This document shows positions 41,428 through 55,461 of a DNA stretch of 64,000 bases, piece by piece (position 1 is the first letter of the stretch; the number at the start of each line of letters is the position of its first letter). The position numbers were made by a program, and so were the translations under genes. The notes under the pieces were generated by a model. It searched no databases. It worked only from the letters and a program-made list of their open reading frames with translations, and was not told the DNA's origin. Source of the stretch: Bradyrhizobium sp. Y36 (GTDB taxonomy: Bacteria > Pseudomonadota > Alphaproteobacteria > Rhizobiales > Xanthobacteraceae); contig NZ_NWTI01000002.1 in NCBI RefSeq assembly GCF_002531575.1, positions 372,001 to 436,000 of the forward strand, in the 5' to 3' direction.

Positions 41428-41799
41428 ATGCCGACGATCAACCAGCTGATCGCTCAACCGCGTGAAGTGCAGAAGTCGCGCAAGAAGGTGCCGGCGCTGC
41501 AGCAGTCGCCGCAGAAGCGTGGTGTTTGCACCCGCGTCTACACCACGACCCCGAAGAAGCCGAACTCGGCGCTTCGTAAGGTCGCCAAGGTGCGCCTGAC
41601 CAACGGCTTCGAGGTGATCGGCTACATCCCCGGTGAAGGCCATAACCTCCAGGAGCACTCGGTGGTCATGATCCGCGGCGGTCGCGTCAAGGACTTGCCC
41701 GGCGTGCGCTACCACATCCTCCGCGGCGTTCTGGATACCCAGGGCGTCAAGAACCGTAAGCAGCGTCGTTCGAAGTACGGCGCGAAGCGTCCGAAGTAA
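41428..41799 (+). CDS. rpsL: 30S ribosomal protein S12
   Basis: A 123-residue S12 with [14 protein letters not shown] and [13 protein letters not shown]; both lysines linked to streptomycin resistance are wild-type. It lies at the decoding centre. I chose ATG 41428 (MPTINQLI), the family start; AGG lies just upstream. It is the first gene of the str group. Confidence 0.97.
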   Translation: MPTINQLIAQPREVQKSRKKVPALQQSPQKRGVCTRVYTTTPKKPNSALRKVAKVRLTNGFEVIGYIPGEGHNLQEHSVVMIRGGRVKDLPGVRYHILRGVLDTQGVKNRKQRRSKYGAKRPK

Positions 41800-42285
<486 letters not shown>

Positions 42286-42315
42286 CGGCGAAACACGGAA
42301 TCTAAGGAACATCCA

Positions 42316-44388
<2,073 letters not shown>

Positions 44389-44428
44389 TTGTCGTCGGTC
44401 ACGAACTGACGATTGAACGGAGAGTCAA

Positions 44429-45619
<1,191 letters not shown>

Positions 45620-45641
45620 TTGCGAGAATAGGGACGGCGGG

Positions 45642-45679
45642 TAGCGAATGGTGACATTCGCTATTCGCTATTCGCCACC
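45642..45679. repeat. Palindromic short-repeat element between tuf and rpsJ
   Basis: TAGCGAAT (45642-45649) and ATTCGCTA (45656-45663) form a stem with a 6-base loop. The right arm continues as tandem ATTCGCT units ending in CCACCC. I recall similar GCGAATAGCGAAT units as scattered intergenic repeats in Bradyrhizobium, but could not check this. Confidence 0.6.
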
Positions 45680-45700
45680 CACGGAAGAGAGACCACGGCA

Positions 45701-46009
45701 ATGAACGGCCAAAACATTCGTATCCGTCTCAAGGCGTTCGACCATCGTATCCTCGATACGTCGACCCGCGAGATCGTGAACACGGCGAAGCGCACCGGCG
45801 CGCAGGTTCGCGGACCCATTCCGCTGCCCACCCGCATCGAGAAGTTCACCGTCAACCGTTCGCCCCACGTCGACAAGAAGAGCCGCGAGCAGTTCGAGAT
45901 GCGCACTCACAAGCGCCTGCTCGATATCGTCGATCCGACCCCGCAGACCGTCGATGCTTTGATGAAGCTCGACCTGGCCGCCGGTGTCGACGTCGAGATC
46001 AAGCTCTAA
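45701..46009 (+). CDS. rpsJ: 30S ribosomal protein S10
   Basis: A 102-residue S10/NusE with [13 protein letters not shown] at the N-terminus and the loop [15 protein letters not shown]. It is part of the 30S head and also binds NusB and NusG in antitermination. It begins the S10 group. Confidence 0.97.
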
Positions 46010-46060
46010 GATTTTGGATCCCGTTCGCGTAAGCGGACAAAGAGAACAGGAAGCAAGCCG

Positions 46061-46771
46061 ATGCGCTCCGGAGTGATCGCACAAAAGGTCGGGATGACGC
46101 GGGTCTTTACGGAGGCCGGCGAACATATCCCCGTGACCGTGCTGAAGCTCGGCAATTGCCAGGTCGTAGGCCACCGCACCGAAGAGAAGAACGGTTACGT
46201 CGCGCTCCAGCTCGGTTCTGGCGCCCGCAAGACCGTTTACATGCCCAAGGCGGAGCGCGGCCAGTTCGCAGTCGCCAAGGTCGAGCCGAAGCGCCGGGTC
46301 GAGGAGTTCCGCGTCACTGCGGACGCCATGATCCCGGTTGGCGCCGAGATCCTCGCGGATCACTTCGTCGTCGGCCAGTTCGTCGACGTCACCGGCACCT
46401 CGGTCGGTAAGGGCTTTGCCGGCGGTATGAAGCGCTGGAACTTCGGCGGTCTGCGCGCCACCCACGGCGTGTCGGTCTCGCACCGTTCGATCGGTTCGAC
46501 CGGCGGCCGTCAGGACCCCGGCAAGACCTGGAAGAACAAGAAGATGCCCGGTCACATGGGCGTCGATCGCATCACCACGCTCAACCTCCGCGTCGTTCAG
46601 CTCGACGTCGAGCGTGGCCTGATCCTCGTCGAAGGCGCCGTTCCCGGCTCCAAGGGCGGCTGGATCCGCGTGCGTGACGCCGTCAAGAAGCCGCTGCCGA
46701 AGGAAGCTCCGAAGCCCGGCAAGTTCAAGGTTGCTGGCGACGAAGCCGCTCCGGCCGCGCAGGAGGCGTGA
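46061..46771 (+). CDS. rplC: 50S ribosomal protein L3
   Basis: A 236-residue L3, with [13 protein letters not shown] at the start, the extended loop [20 protein letters not shown] that includes the glutamine methylated by PrmB in E. coli, and an Ala-rich C-terminal tail longer than in E. coli. The stop is separated from the rplD ATG by one base. Confidence 0.96.
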   Translation: MRSGVIAQKVGMTRVFTEAGEHIPVTVLKLGNCQVVGHRTEEKNGYVALQLGSGARKTVYMPKAERGQFAVAKVEPKRRVEEFRVTADAMIPVGAEILADHFVVGQFVDVTGTSVGKGFAGGMKRWNFGGLRATHGVSVSHRSIGSTGGRQDPGKTWKNKKMPGHMGVDRITTLNLRVVQLDVERGLILVEGAVPGSKGGWIRVRDAVKKPLPKEAPKPGKFKVAGDEAAPAAQEA

Positions 46772-46772
46772 G

Positions 46773-47393
46773 ATGGAATTGAAGGTCACCACCCTCGAAG
46801 GTAAGGAAGCCGGCTCCGTCCAGCTGTCCGACACCATTTTCGGTCTCGAGCCGCGCCAGGACATCATTGCACGCTGCGTGCAGTGGCAGCTCAACAAGCG
46901 TCAGGCTGGTACCCACAAGGCCAAGGGTCGCGCCGAGATCTGGCGCACCGGCAAGAAGATGTACAAGCAGAAGGGCACCGGCGGTGCTCGTCACGGCTCG
47001 GCCCGCGTGCCGCAGTTCCGCGGCGGCGGTCGTGCCTTCGGTCCGGTGGTGCGTTCGCACGCCACCGACCTGCCGAAGAAGGTCCGCGCGCTCGCTCTGA
47101 AGCATGCGCTCTCGGCCAAGGCCAAGGACGGCGATCTCGTCGTGATCGACAAGGCCGCGCTGGAAGCCGCGAAGACCAAGGCGCTGCTCGGTCACTTCTC
47201 GGGCCTGGGCCTGACCAACGCGCTGATCATCGACGGTGCCGAGCTCAACAACGGCTTCGCCGCTGCGGCTCGCAACATCCCGAACATGGACGTGCTGCCG
47301 ATCCAGGGCATCAACGTCTATGACATCCTGCGCCGTCAGAAACTCGTTCTGACCAAGGCCGCCATCGATGCGCTGGAGGCGCGCTTCAAATGA
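46773..47393 (+). CDS. rplD: 50S ribosomal protein L4
   Basis: A 206-residue L4 with the long exit-tunnel loop [20 protein letters not shown] and [16 protein letters not shown] chose ATG 46773 (MELKVTTL), with AGGAGG at 46761-46766. It overlaps rplW by 4 bases (ATGA). In E. coli it represses the S10 operon. Confidence 0.96.
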   Translation: MELKVTTLEGKEAGSVQLSDTIFGLEPRQDIIARCVQWQLNKRQAGTHKAKGRAEIWRTGKKMYKQKGTGGARHGSARVPQFRGGGRAFGPVVRSHATDLPKKVRALALKHALSAKAKDGDLVVIDKAALEAAKTKALLGHFSGLGLTNALIIDGAELNNGFAAAARNIPNMDVLPIQGINVYDILRRQKLVLTKAAIDALEARFK

Positions 47394-47692
47394 GCAAGAA
47401 CATCGAGCCTCGCCACTACGACGTGATCCTGTCGCCGGTCGTGACCGAAAAGGCCACGATCGCCTCGGAGCACAACAAGGTCCTGTTCAAGGTGGCCGCC
47501 AAGGCGACCAAGCCGCAGATCAAGGAAGCGATCGAGAAGCTGTTCGACGTCAAGGTCAAGAGCGTCAATACGCTCGTCCGCAAGGGCAAGACCAAGATCT
47601 TCCGCGGCAATCTCGGTTCGCAGTCGAACAGCAAGCGCGCGATCGTGACCCTCGAAGAGGGTCACCGGATCGACGTCACCACCGGTCTGTAG
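47390..47692 (+). CDS. rplW: 50S ribosomal protein L23
   Basis: A 100-residue L23 with [15 protein letters not shown] near the start and [10 protein letters not shown] in the middle. It lies at the tunnel exit, where trigger factor and the signal-recognition particle dock. It overlaps rplD by ATGA. Confidence 0.96.
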   Translation: MSKNIEPRHYDVILSPVVTEKATIASEHNKVLFKVAAKATKPQIKEAIEKLFDVKVKSVNTLVRKGKTKIFRGNLGSQSNSKRAIVTLEEGHRIDVTTGL

Positions 47693-47704
47693 GGTCGCAC
47701 GACG

Positions 47705-48538
47705 ATGGCACTGAAGAAATTCAATCCCACGACGCCGGGCCAGCGCCAGCTGGTCATGGTCGATCGTTCGGCCCTGTACAAGGGCAAGCCGGTCAAGGCG
47801 CTCACCGAAGGTAAGCACTCCTCGGGCGGTCGCAACAACACCGGTCGCATCACCGTGCGCTTCCGCGGCGGCGGTCACAAGCAGACCCTGCGCATTGTCG
47901 ACTTCAAGCGTGACAAGGTCGATGCGCCCGCGACGGTCGAGCGGCTGGAATATGATCCGAACCGCACCGCGTTCATCGCGCTGGTCAAGTACGAGGACGG
48001 CACCCAGGCTTATATCCTGGCGCCGCAGCGCCTGGCCGTTGGTGATTCCGTGGTTGCCGGCAACTATGTCGACGTGAGGCCGGGCAACGTCATGCCGCTC
48101 GGCAACATGCCGGTCGGCACGATCATCCACAACATCGAGGTCAAGATCGGGAAGGGCGGTCAGCTCGCCCGTTCGGCTGGCACCTACGCCCAGCTCGTCG
48201 GCCGGGACCAGGACTACGTCATCATCCGCCTGAACTCGGGCGAGCAGCGTCTCGTGCACGGCCGTTGCCGCGGCACGATCGGCGCGGTGTCGAACCCGGA
48301 TCACATGAACACCTCGATCGGCAAGGCCGGCCGCAACCGTTGGCTGGGCCGCAAGCCCCATAACCGCGGTGTTTCGATGAACCCGATCGACCATCCGCAC
48401 GGCGGTGGTGAAGGTCGTACCTCGGGCGGTCGCCACCCGGTCACTCCGTGGGGCAAGCCGACCAAGGGCAAGAAGACCCGCACCAACAAGTCGACCAACA
48501 AATTCATTCTCCTAAGCCGCCACAAGCGGAAGAAGTAA
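47705..48538 (+). CDS. rplB: 50S ribosomal protein L2
   Basis: A 277-residue L2 with [15 protein letters not shown], the [11 protein letters not shown] segment and, near the C-terminus, [18 protein letters not shown] with the essential histidine. It helps join the subunits and shape the peptidyl-transferase centre. Confidence 0.97.
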   Translation: MALKKFNPTTPGQRQLVMVDRSALYKGKPVKALTEGKHSSGGRNNTGRITVRFRGGGHKQTLRIVDFKRDKVDAPATVERLEYDPNRTAFIALVKYEDGTQAYILAPQRLAVGDSVVAGNYVDVRPGNVMPLGNMPVGTIIHNIEVKIGKGGQLARSAGTYAQLVGRDQDYVIIRLNSGEQRLVHGRCRGTIGAVSNPDHMNTSIGKAGRNRWLGRKPHNRGVSMNPIDHPHGGGEGRTSGGRHPVTPWGKPTKGKKTRTNKSTNKFILLSRHKRKK

Positions 48539-48550
48539 GGAACGCCGGAC

Positions 48551-48829
48551 ATGGTTCGTTCAGTCTGGAAAGGCCCGTTCGTCGAGGGTTCTCTGCTCAA
48601 GAAGGCAGATGCCGCGCGCGCGTCCGGCCGTCACGACGTCATCAAGATCTGGAGCCGTCGCTCGACGATCCTGCCGCAGTTCGTCGGCCTGACCTTCGGC
48701 GTGTACAACGGTCAGAAGCACGTGCCGGTGGCGGTCAACGAGGAAATGGTCGGTCACAAGTTCGGCGAGTTCTCGCCGACCCGGACCTTCCATGGCCACT
48801 CCGGCGACAAGAAAGCCAAGAAGGCTTGA
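48551..48829 (+). CDS. rpsS: 30S ribosomal protein S19
   Basis: A 92-residue S19 with [16 protein letters not shown] at the start and [16 protein letters not shown], ending in a Lys-rich tail. It forms a complex with S13 in the 30S head near the A site. Confidence 0.97.
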   Translation: MVRSVWKGPFVEGSLLKKADAARASGRHDVIKIWSRRSTILPQFVGLTFGVYNGQKHVPVAVNEEMVGHKFGEFSPTRTFHGHSGDKKAKKA

Positions 48830-48839
48830 GGATTAAACG

Positions 48840-49226
48840 ATGAGCAAACCTAAGCGCGAACGGAGCCTCGCCGAGAACGAGGCCAAGGCGGTCGCCCGGA
48901 TGCTGCGGGTGAGCCCGCAGAAGCTCAACCTGGTCGCCCAGCTCATTCGCGGCCGGAAGGCTGCTGCTGCGCTCGCCGATCTGCAGTTTTCGCGCAAGCG
49001 GATCGCGGTCGACGTGAAGAAGTGCCTGGAATCGGCTATCGCCAACGCCGAGAACAACCACGACCTCGACGTCGACGATCTCGTCGTGGCGCAGGCCTTC
49101 GTCGGCAACGGCCTCGTGATGAAGCGCTTCGCCGCTCGCGGCCGCGGCCGCTCGGGCCGTGTCTACAAACCATTTTCGCAGCTGACGATCATTGTTCGTC
49201 AGGTCGAAGCTGAAGCCGCCGCTTAA
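48840..49226 (+). CDS. rplV: 50S ribosomal protein L22
   Basis: A 128-residue L22 with [18 protein letters not shown] and the tunnel-lining hairpin [20 protein letters not shown]. It lies 10 bases after rpsS. The start MSKPKRER with a charged N-terminus is typical of rhizobia. Confidence 0.96.
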
Positions 49227-49243
49227 GGGCGCAGGAGAACACG

Positions 49244-49969
<726 letters not shown>

Positions 49970-49999
49970 AGCCGCACAGGAATTTGAGGGCTTAAAGCC

Positions 50000-50413
50000 A
50001 TGATGCAACCTAAGAAAACGAAGTTCCGGAAGGCGCATAAGGGCCGCATCCACGGCGTTGCTTCTTCGGGCGCGACGTTGGCGTTCGGCCAGTTCGGCCT
50101 GAAGGCGACCGAGCCTGAGCGCGTCACCGCGCGCCAGATCGAAGCCGCTCGCCGCGCGCTGACCCGCCACATGAAGCGCGCCGGCCGCGTCTGGATCCGC
50201 GTGTTCCCCGACGTTCCGGTGTCGAAGAAGCCGGCCGAAGTCCGCATGGGCTCCGGCAAGGGTTCGCCGGAATTGTGGGTCGCCCGCGTCAAGCCGGGCC
50301 GGGTGCTGTTCGAGATCGACGGCGTCAACACCCAGACGGCGCGTGAGGCGCTGACCCTGGCGGCCGCCAAGCTGCCGATCAAGACGCGCTTCGTCGAGCG
50401 CATTGCGGAGTAA
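50000..50413 (+). CDS. rplP: 50S ribosomal protein L16
   Basis: A 137-residue L16 with [18 protein letters not shown] at the start (after a first Met) and [19 protein letters not shown], the conserved region near the A-site tRNA. Its stop TAA overlaps an ATG of the rpmC frame by one base. Confidence 0.96.
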   Translation: MMQPKKTKFRKAHKGRIHGVASSGATLAFGQFGLKATEPERVTARQIEAARRALTRHMKRAGRVWIRVFPDVPVSKKPAEVRMGSGKGSPELWVARVKPGRVLFEIDGVNTQTAREALTLAAAKLPIKTRFVERIAE

Positions 50414-50418
50414 TGGCC

Positions 50419-50625
50419 ATGGCCCAGATGAAGATCGAAGACATCCGCGCGATGAGCCCCGACCAGCAGGATGACGCCATCCTGAACCTGAAGAAGGAGC
50501 GCTTCAACCTGCGCTTCCAGCGCGCCACCGGGCAGCTCGAGAACACCTCGCGCTTGCGCGAGGCCCGCCGTGACATCGCCCGGATCAAGACCGTCGCCGC
50601 GCAGACGCGCGCCAAGAAGAAGTAA
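50419..50625 (+). CDS. rpmC: 50S ribosomal protein L29
   Basis: A 68-residue L29 helical hairpin with [19 protein letters not shown]. An in-frame ATG lies at 50413, but GGAG at 50407-50410 is only 2 bases from it and 8 bases from the ATG at 50419, so I prefer 50419 (MAQMKIED). It sits near the tunnel exit. Confidence 0.94.
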   Translation: MAQMKIEDIRAMSPDQQDDAILNLKKERFNLRFQRATGQLENTSRLREARRDIARIKTVAAQTRAKKK

Positions 50626-50638
50626 GAGGCTTACGAAG

Positions 50639-50887
50639 ATGCCGAAACGTACTTTGCAGGGCGTGGTCGTCAGCGACAAGCAGGCCAAGACCATCGTGGT
50701 GCGCGTCGATCGCCGCTTCACGCACCCGATCTACAAGAAGACGATCCGCCGTTCGAAGAACTACCACGCGCACGACGAGAGCAACCAGTTCAAGCCGGGC
50801 GACATGGTGTGGATCGAGGAATCGAAGCCGATTTCGAAGTTGAAGCGCTGGGTCGTGATCCGGGGCGAACACAAGAAAAGCGCCTGA
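50639..50887 (+). CDS. rpsQ: 30S ribosomal protein S17
   Basis: An 82-residue S17 with [18 protein letters not shown] and [20 protein letters not shown], the OB-fold core that binds helix 11 and neighbouring 16S rRNA. It starts 13 bases after rpmC. An 84-base gap with a small GC hairpin separates it from rplN. Confidence 0.96.
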   Translation: MPKRTLQGVVVSDKQAKTIVVRVDRRFTHPIYKKTIRRSKNYHAHDESNQFKPGDMVWIEESKPISKLKRWVVIRGEHKKSA

Positions 50888-50971
50888 TCTGTTGGCTTTA
50901 GCCAGCTGACTTCAGGGAAATGTTGAGCGCCGGCTGGGCTGGCGCAAAGAGAAAGAGGACGAGGTGCATCA

Positions 50972-51340
50972 ATGATTCAGATGCAGACCAACCTCGACGT
51001 GGCCGACAATTCTGGCGCACGCCGTGTCATGTGTATCAAGGTGCTCGGGGGCTCCAAGCGCCGCTACGCCACGATCGGCGACATCATCGTCGTCTCGATC
51101 AAGGAAGCAATTCCGCGTGGCAAGGTGAAGAAGGGCGACGTGATGAAGGCCGTCGTGGTGCGCGTCCGCAAGGACATCCGCCGCGCCGACGGTTCGGTCA
51201 TCCGGTTCGACCGCAACGCCGCCGTTCTGATCAACAATCAGTCCGAGCCGGTCGGCACCCGTATCTTCGGGCCCGTGCCGCGCGAGCTGCGCGCCAAGAA
51301 CCACATGAAGATCATCTCGCTCGCGCCGGAGGTGCTGTGA
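50972..51340 (+). CDS. rplN: 50S ribosomal protein L14
   Basis: A 122-residue L14 with [20 protein letters not shown] at the start and [19 protein letters not shown] at the end. It is central to the subunit interface. The stop overlaps the rplX start by one base (TGATG). Confidence 0.97.
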   Translation: MIQMQTNLDVADNSGARRVMCIKVLGGSKRRYATIGDIIVVSIKEAIPRGKVKKGDVMKAVVVRVRKDIRRADGSVIRFDRNAAVLINNQSEPVGTRIFGPVPRELRAKNHMKIISLAPEVL

Positions 51341-51654
51341 TGGCTGCGAAGATCCGCAAGGGCGACAAGGTCGTCGTGCTGACCGGTCGCGACAAGGGCC
51401 GCACCGGCGAAGTGTTCGAAGTGCGTCCCGACGCCGGCACGGCGCTCGTGCGCGGCATCAACATGGTCAAGCGTCACCAGAAGCAGACGCAGGCCCAGGA
51501 GGGCGGCATCGTCTCGAAGGAGTCGCCGATCCAACTGTCCAACATCGCGTATGTCGGCAAGGACGGAAAGCCGACCCGCATCGGATTCAAGATTCTGGCG
51601 GACGGCAAGAAGGTCCGCATCGCCAAGAGCTCGGGAGCTGAGATCGATGGCTGA
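51340..51654 (+). CDS. rplX: 50S ribosomal protein L24
   Basis: A 104-residue L24 with a KOW motif ([19 protein letters not shown]) and [16 protein letters not shown]. It starts 50S assembly at the 5' end of 23S rRNA. The ATG at 51340 overlaps rplN; its end overlaps rplE by 8 bases. Confidence 0.96.
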   Translation: MAAKIRKGDKVVVLTGRDKGRTGEVFEVRPDAGTALVRGINMVKRHQKQTQAQEGGIVSKESPIQLSNIAYVGKDGKPTRIGFKILADGKKVRIAKSSGAEIDG

Positions 51655-52204
51655 GGCCGCTTACACCCCGCGCCTGCGCGCGGAATATGACGCGAAGATC
51701 CGCACGGCTCTGACCGAGAAGTTCGGTTATGAGAACGTGATGCAGGTTCCGCGCCTGGACAAGGTCGTGCTGAACATGGGCGTTGGCGACAGCGTCAATG
51801 ACCGCAAGAAGGCCGAGACCGCCGCTGCCGAGCTGACCCAGATCGCCGGCCAGAAGGCGATCGTGACCTATTCGCGCATCGCGATCGCGACCTTCAAGCT
51901 GCGTGAGAACCAGCCGATCGGCTGCAAGGTCACGCTGCGCAAGGCCCGCATGTACGAGTTCATCGATCGCCTGGTGACGGTCGCGCTGCCGCGCGTCCGC
52001 GACTTCCGCGGCCTGAACCCGAAGAGCTTTGACGGCCGCGGCAACTACTCGCTCGGCATCAAGGAACACATCATTTTCCCCGAGATCGACTTCGACAAGG
52101 TCACGGAAGCCCGCGGTATGGACATCACCGTCTGCACCACGGCCAAGACCGACGAAGAGGCGAGGGCCTTGTTGACCGCTTTCAATTTCCCGTTCCGGCA
52201 GTGA
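51647..52204 (+). CDS. rplE: 50S ribosomal protein L5
   Basis: A 185-residue L5 with [20 protein letters not shown] and [19 protein letters not shown]. It binds 5S rRNA and contacts P-site tRNA. The ATG at 51647 lies inside the end of rplX, so the two are translationally coupled. Confidence 0.96.
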   Translation: MAEAAYTPRLRAEYDAKIRTALTEKFGYENVMQVPRLDKVVLNMGVGDSVNDRKKAETAAAELTQIAGQKAIVTYSRIAIATFKLRENQPIGCKVTLRKARMYEFIDRLVTVALPRVRDFRGLNPKSFDGRGNYSLGIKEHIIFPEIDFDKVTEARGMDITVCTTAKTDEEARALLTAFNFPFRQ

Positions 52205-52250
52205 GACGCTGACCTCAAGCCTCTCAAACGCGGATACCCAGGAGCCAAGC

Positions 52251-52556
52251 ATGGCAAAGAAGAGTTCAGTCGAGAAGAACAACCGGCGCAAGCGGATGGT
52301 GAAGAACGCCGCCGCCAAGCGCGAGCGGTTGAAGGCGATCATCGCCGACAAGAAGCTGCCGATGGAAGAGCGTTTCGCCGCGACGCTGAAGCTGGCCGAG
52401 ATGCCGCGCAACTCGTCCGCGACCCGCATCCGCCTGCGTTGCGAGCTGTCGGGTCGTCCGCGCTCGAACTACCGCAAGAACAAGCTGTCCCGTATCGCGC
52501 TGCGCGAACTTGGCTCCAAGGGCATGGTCCCGGGCCTCGTGAAGTCGAGCTGGTAA
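52251..52556 (+). CDS. rpsN: 30S ribosomal protein S14 (long, zinc-free form)
   Basis: A 101-residue S14 with [18 protein letters not shown] and [20 protein letters not shown]. The zinc-binding CxxC pairs of the short form are absent; only one Cys is present. It belongs to the 30S head, late in assembly. Confidence 0.96.
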   Translation: MAKKSSVEKNNRRKRMVKNAAAKRERLKAIIADKKLPMEERFAATLKLAEMPRNSSATRIRLRCELSGRPRSNYRKNKLSRIALRELGSKGMVPGLVKSSW

Positions 52557-52570
52557 GGAGGGTCGTTTAG

Positions 52571-52969
52571 ATGTCTACGCACGATCCAATCAGCGATCTG
52601 ATCACCCGTATCCGCAACGCGCAGATGCGCTCCAAGACCAAGGTCTCCACGCCTGGCTCGAAGATGCGCGAGAACGTGCTCGAGGTCCTCAAGAGCGAGG
52701 GCTACATCCGCGGCTACGCCACGCTCGAGCATTCCTCGGGCCGCAGCGAGATCGAGATCGAGCTGAAGTATTTCGACGGCGAGCCCGTCATCCGCGAGAT
52801 CGAACGTGTTTCCAAGCCCGGGCGTCGTGTCTACGCCTCGGTGAAGAACCTGCCGCGGGTCAACAACGGGCTCGGCATTTCGGTGTTGTCGACGCCGAAG
52901 GGGATCATGGCCGACCACAGCGCGCGCGACGCGAATGTGGGCGGTGAAGTCCTCTTCACGGTGTTCTGA
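52571..52969 (+). CDS. rpsH: 30S ribosomal protein S8
   Basis: A 132-residue S8 with [15 protein letters not shown] at the start and [20 protein letters not shown] near the end, the conserved rRNA-binding C-terminal part. In E. coli it regulates the spc operon. A GGAGG at 52557-52561 precedes the ATG. Confidence 0.97.
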   Translation: MSTHDPISDLITRIRNAQMRSKTKVSTPGSKMRENVLEVLKSEGYIRGYATLEHSSGRSEIEIELKYFDGEPVIREIERVSKPGRRVYASVKNLPRVNNGLGISVLSTPKGIMADHSARDANVGGEVLFTVF

Positions 52970-52985
52970 GAAGGATTTTTCATCC

Positions 52986-53519
52986 ATGTCACGTGTTGGC
53001 AAAAGGCCTGTGGCGGTTCCGTCGGGTGTGACCGCGACCGTCGATGGGCAGACCGTCAAGATGAAGGGGCCGAAGGGCCAGCTTCAGTTCGTCGTCCATG
53101 ACGACGTCGAGGTGAAGCTCGAGAGCGGCCAGATCAAGGTCAAGCCGAAGACCGAGACCAATCGCGCGCGGGCGCTGTACGGCACCGCTCGCGCCCAGGT
53201 CGCGAATCTGGTCGAAGGCGTCACCAAGGGCTTCGAGAAGAAGCTCGAAATCACCGGCGTTGGTTACCGCGCCGCGATGCAGGGCAAGAACCTGCAGCTC
53301 GCGCTCGGCTACAGCCACGACGTGATCTACACGATCCCTGAGGGGATCACGATCACCGTGCCGAAGCCGACCGAGATCACGGTGGCGGGCAGCGACATCC
53401 AGCGCGTCGGCCAGGTCGCGGCCGAGATCCGCAGCTATCGCCCGCCAGAGCCCTACAAGGGCAAAGGCGTGAAGTATGTTGGCGAATTCATCTTCCGCAA
53501 GGAAGGCAAGAAGAAGTAA
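52986..53519 (+). CDS. rplF: 50S ribosomal protein L6
   Basis: A 177-residue L6 with [20 protein letters not shown] at the start and, in the second domain, [20 protein letters not shown]. It binds near the sarcin-ricin loop. I chose ATG 52986 over the upstream in-frame extension into rpsH. Confidence 0.96.
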   Translation: MSRVGKRPVAVPSGVTATVDGQTVKMKGPKGQLQFVVHDDVEVKLESGQIKVKPKTETNRARALYGTARAQVANLVEGVTKGFEKKLEITGVGYRAAMQGKNLQLALGYSHDVIYTIPEGITITVPKPTEITVAGSDIQRVGQVAAEIRSYRPPEPYKGKGVKYVGEFIFRKEGKKK

Positions 53520-53530
53520 CGGAGCCGGTC

Positions 53531-53893
53531 ATGTCCAAAGCCAAGGTTACGAATGCCCGGCGCAAGCGGAGTGTGCGGCTGAAGCTGCGCCGCTCCGGTG
53601 GTGGCCGTCCGCGTCTGTCTGTGTTCCGCTCGTCCAAGCACATCTACGCCCAGGTCATCGACGACCTGAAGGGCGAGACGCTGGCCTCTGCCTCTTCGCT
53701 CGAGAAGTCGATGCGCGACGGCGGCAAGACCGGCGCCGACATCGATGCGGCGAAGGCGGTCGGCAAGCTGCTGGCCGAGCGCGCCGCCGAGAAGGGTGTC
53801 AAGGAAGTCGTGTTCGATCGCGGCAGCTACCTCTACCACGGGCGCGTCAAGGCTCTCGCCGACGCCGCGCGTGAGAGCGGGCTGAGCTTCTAA
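53531..53893 (+). CDS. rplR: 50S ribosomal protein L18
   Basis: A 120-residue L18 with a basic N-terminus ([12 protein letters not shown]), [18 protein letters not shown] and the C-terminal [16 protein letters not shown]. It binds 5S rRNA together with L5. It lies 11 bases after rplF. Confidence 0.96.
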   Translation: MSKAKVTNARRKRSVRLKLRRSGGGRPRLSVFRSSKHIYAQVIDDLKGETLASASSLEKSMRDGGKTGADIDAAKAVGKLLAERAAEKGVKEVVFDRGSYLYHGRVKALADAARESGLSF

Positions 53894-53937
53894 CAGAATT
53901 TGAGGATTGAGGCGCAAGCCTCTGAAGGATTGGAAAA

Positions 53938-54531
53938 ATGGCAGAACGCGAACAACGTGGTGGACGCGATCAACGCGGCGGCGGACGTGAACGCAGGGAG
54001 CGCGAGGAGCGCGACAGCGAGTTCGTCGACAAGCTCGTCCACATCAATCGCGTGGCCAAGGTCGTCAAGGGCGGCAAGCGCTTCGGTTTCGCTGCGCTGG
54101 TCGTGATCGGCGACCAGAAGGGCCGCGCCGGTTTCGGTCACGGCAAGGCGCGCGAAGTGCCCGAGGCGATCCGCAAGGCCACCGAGTCCGCCAAGCGCAA
54201 CCTGACCCGCGTCTCGCTGCGCGAGGGCCGCACGCTCCATCACGACATCGCCGGCCGTCATGGCGCGGGCCGCGTCTATCTGCGTGCAGCTCCCGCCGGT
54301 ACCGGCATCATCGCCGGCGGCCCGATGCGCGCCGTGTTCGAGACGCTGGGCGTCCAGGACGTGGTCGCCAAGTCGATCGGCTCGTCGAACCCCTACAACA
54401 TGGTTCGCGCAACCTTCGACGCGCTGAAGCATCAGGATTCGCCGCGTTCGGTCGCAGCCCGCCGCAACATCAAGGTGTCCACTCTGCAGTCGCGCCGTAT
54501 CGGCGGTGATGCCGAGGCGGCTGCCGATTAA
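53938..54531 (+). CDS. rpsE: 30S ribosomal protein S5
   Basis: A 197-residue S5 with an Arg/Gly/Glu-rich extension of about 25 residues at the N-terminus ([14 protein letters not shown]), then [18 protein letters not shown] and [19 protein letters not shown]. It affects mRNA unwinding and decoding fidelity. Confidence 0.96.
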   Translation: MAEREQRGGRDQRGGGRERREREERDSEFVDKLVHINRVAKVVKGGKRFGFAALVVIGDQKGRAGFGHGKAREVPEAIRKATESAKRNLTRVSLREGRTLHHDIAGRHGAGRVYLRAAPAGTGIIAGGPMRAVFETLGVQDVVAKSIGSSNPYNMVRATFDALKHQDSPRSVAARRNIKVSTLQSRRIGGDAEAAAD

Positions 54532-54555
54532 CGGAAGCTTTCGGAGTAGACTCCC

Positions 54556-54750
54556 ATGGCCAAGGCCGCAAAGACGATCAAGCTCGAGCAGATCGGCAGC
54601 GCAATCCGCCGCCATCACTCGCAGCGCTCGACGCTGATCGGGCTCAAGCTCAACAAGATCGGTCGCGTCAGCGAACTGCAGGATACCCCCGCGGTTCGTG
54701 GCATGATCCTGAAGGTTCACCATCTCGTCCGCATCGTCGACGAGAAGTAA
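54556..54750 (+). CDS. rpmD: 50S ribosomal protein L30
   Basis: A 64-residue L30 with [18 protein letters not shown] and [20 protein letters not shown]. It is a small alpha-beta protein of the 50S solvent side. A 75-base gap precedes rplO. Confidence 0.95.
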   Translation: MAKAAKTIKLEQIGSAIRRHHSQRSTLIGLKLNKIGRVSELQDTPAVRGMILKVHHLVRIVDEK

Positions 54751-54825
54751 GAAGCGGCGTGCGATCCCGAACGCGGGCTACCCGTTTTCGGTGAAGATCG
54801 TGCGCAAGATACAAGGAGAAGGGCG

Positions 54826-55311
54826 ATGAAGCTCAGCGATATCGCCGACAACGCCGGCTCGCGCAAGAAGCGTATGCGCGTCGGCCGCGGCATCGGTTCG
54901 GGCAAGGGCAAGCAGTCCGGCCGCGGCGGCAAGGGCCAGACCGCGCGTTCGGGCGTGCGCATCAAGGGCTTCGAAGGCGGTCAGATGCCGATGCATCGCC
55001 GTCTGCCCAAGCGCGGCTTCAACAACATCTTCCGCGTCGAGTTCGCCGAGATCAATCTCGACCGGCTCCAGGAAGCTGTCGATGCCAAGAAGATCGACGC
55101 CGGCAGCGTCGTGAACGTCGAGGCCCTGGTGAAGGCCGGCGTGCTGCGCCGCGCCAAGGCGGGCGTGCGGCTGCTCGGCCGCGGCGAGCTCAAGTCCAAG
55201 CTCAACATCGAAGTGCACGGCGCCACCAAGACCGCGATCGCCGCGGTCGAGAAGGCCGGCGGTTCGGTGAAGATCCTCGCCCCTGCCAAGGAAGAAGGCG
55301 AGGCGGCGTAA
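54826..55311 (+). CDS. rplO: 50S ribosomal protein L15
   Basis: A 161-residue L15 with [20 protein letters not shown] in the glycine-rich N-terminus and [18 protein letters not shown]. It is needed for late 50S assembly. AAGGAG lies upstream of the ATG. A short hairpin follows the stop. Confidence 0.96.
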   Translation: MKLSDIADNAGSRKKRMRVGRGIGSGKGKQSGRGGKGQTARSGVRIKGFEGGQMPMHRRLPKRGFNNIFRVEFAEINLDRLQEAVDAKKIDAGSVVNVEALVKAGVLRRAKAGVRLLGRGELKSKLNIEVHGATKTAIAAVEKAGGSVKILAPAKEEGEAA

Positions 55312-55324
55312 CAACTGCGTCATC

Positions 55325-55343
55325 GGCCCGCAGCTCGCGGGCC
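55325..55343 (+). terminator. Hairpin after rplO, weak terminator or attenuator
   Basis: GGCCCGC (55325-55331) pairs with GCGGGCC (55337-55343) around a 5-base loop and is followed by TTT. It lies in the 150-base gap between rplO and secY and may reduce read-through. Confidence 0.4.
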
Positions 55344-55461
55344 TTTACGCATGCGGGACGTGGACTTATCGAAGCCGAGCCCCAGATAATGTCCGGCGTC
55401 CGCTATATAGTAGCCCGGCCGCGGGCATGACGGCGCAATAGGCGGCGGGAGAAAGTCCAAG

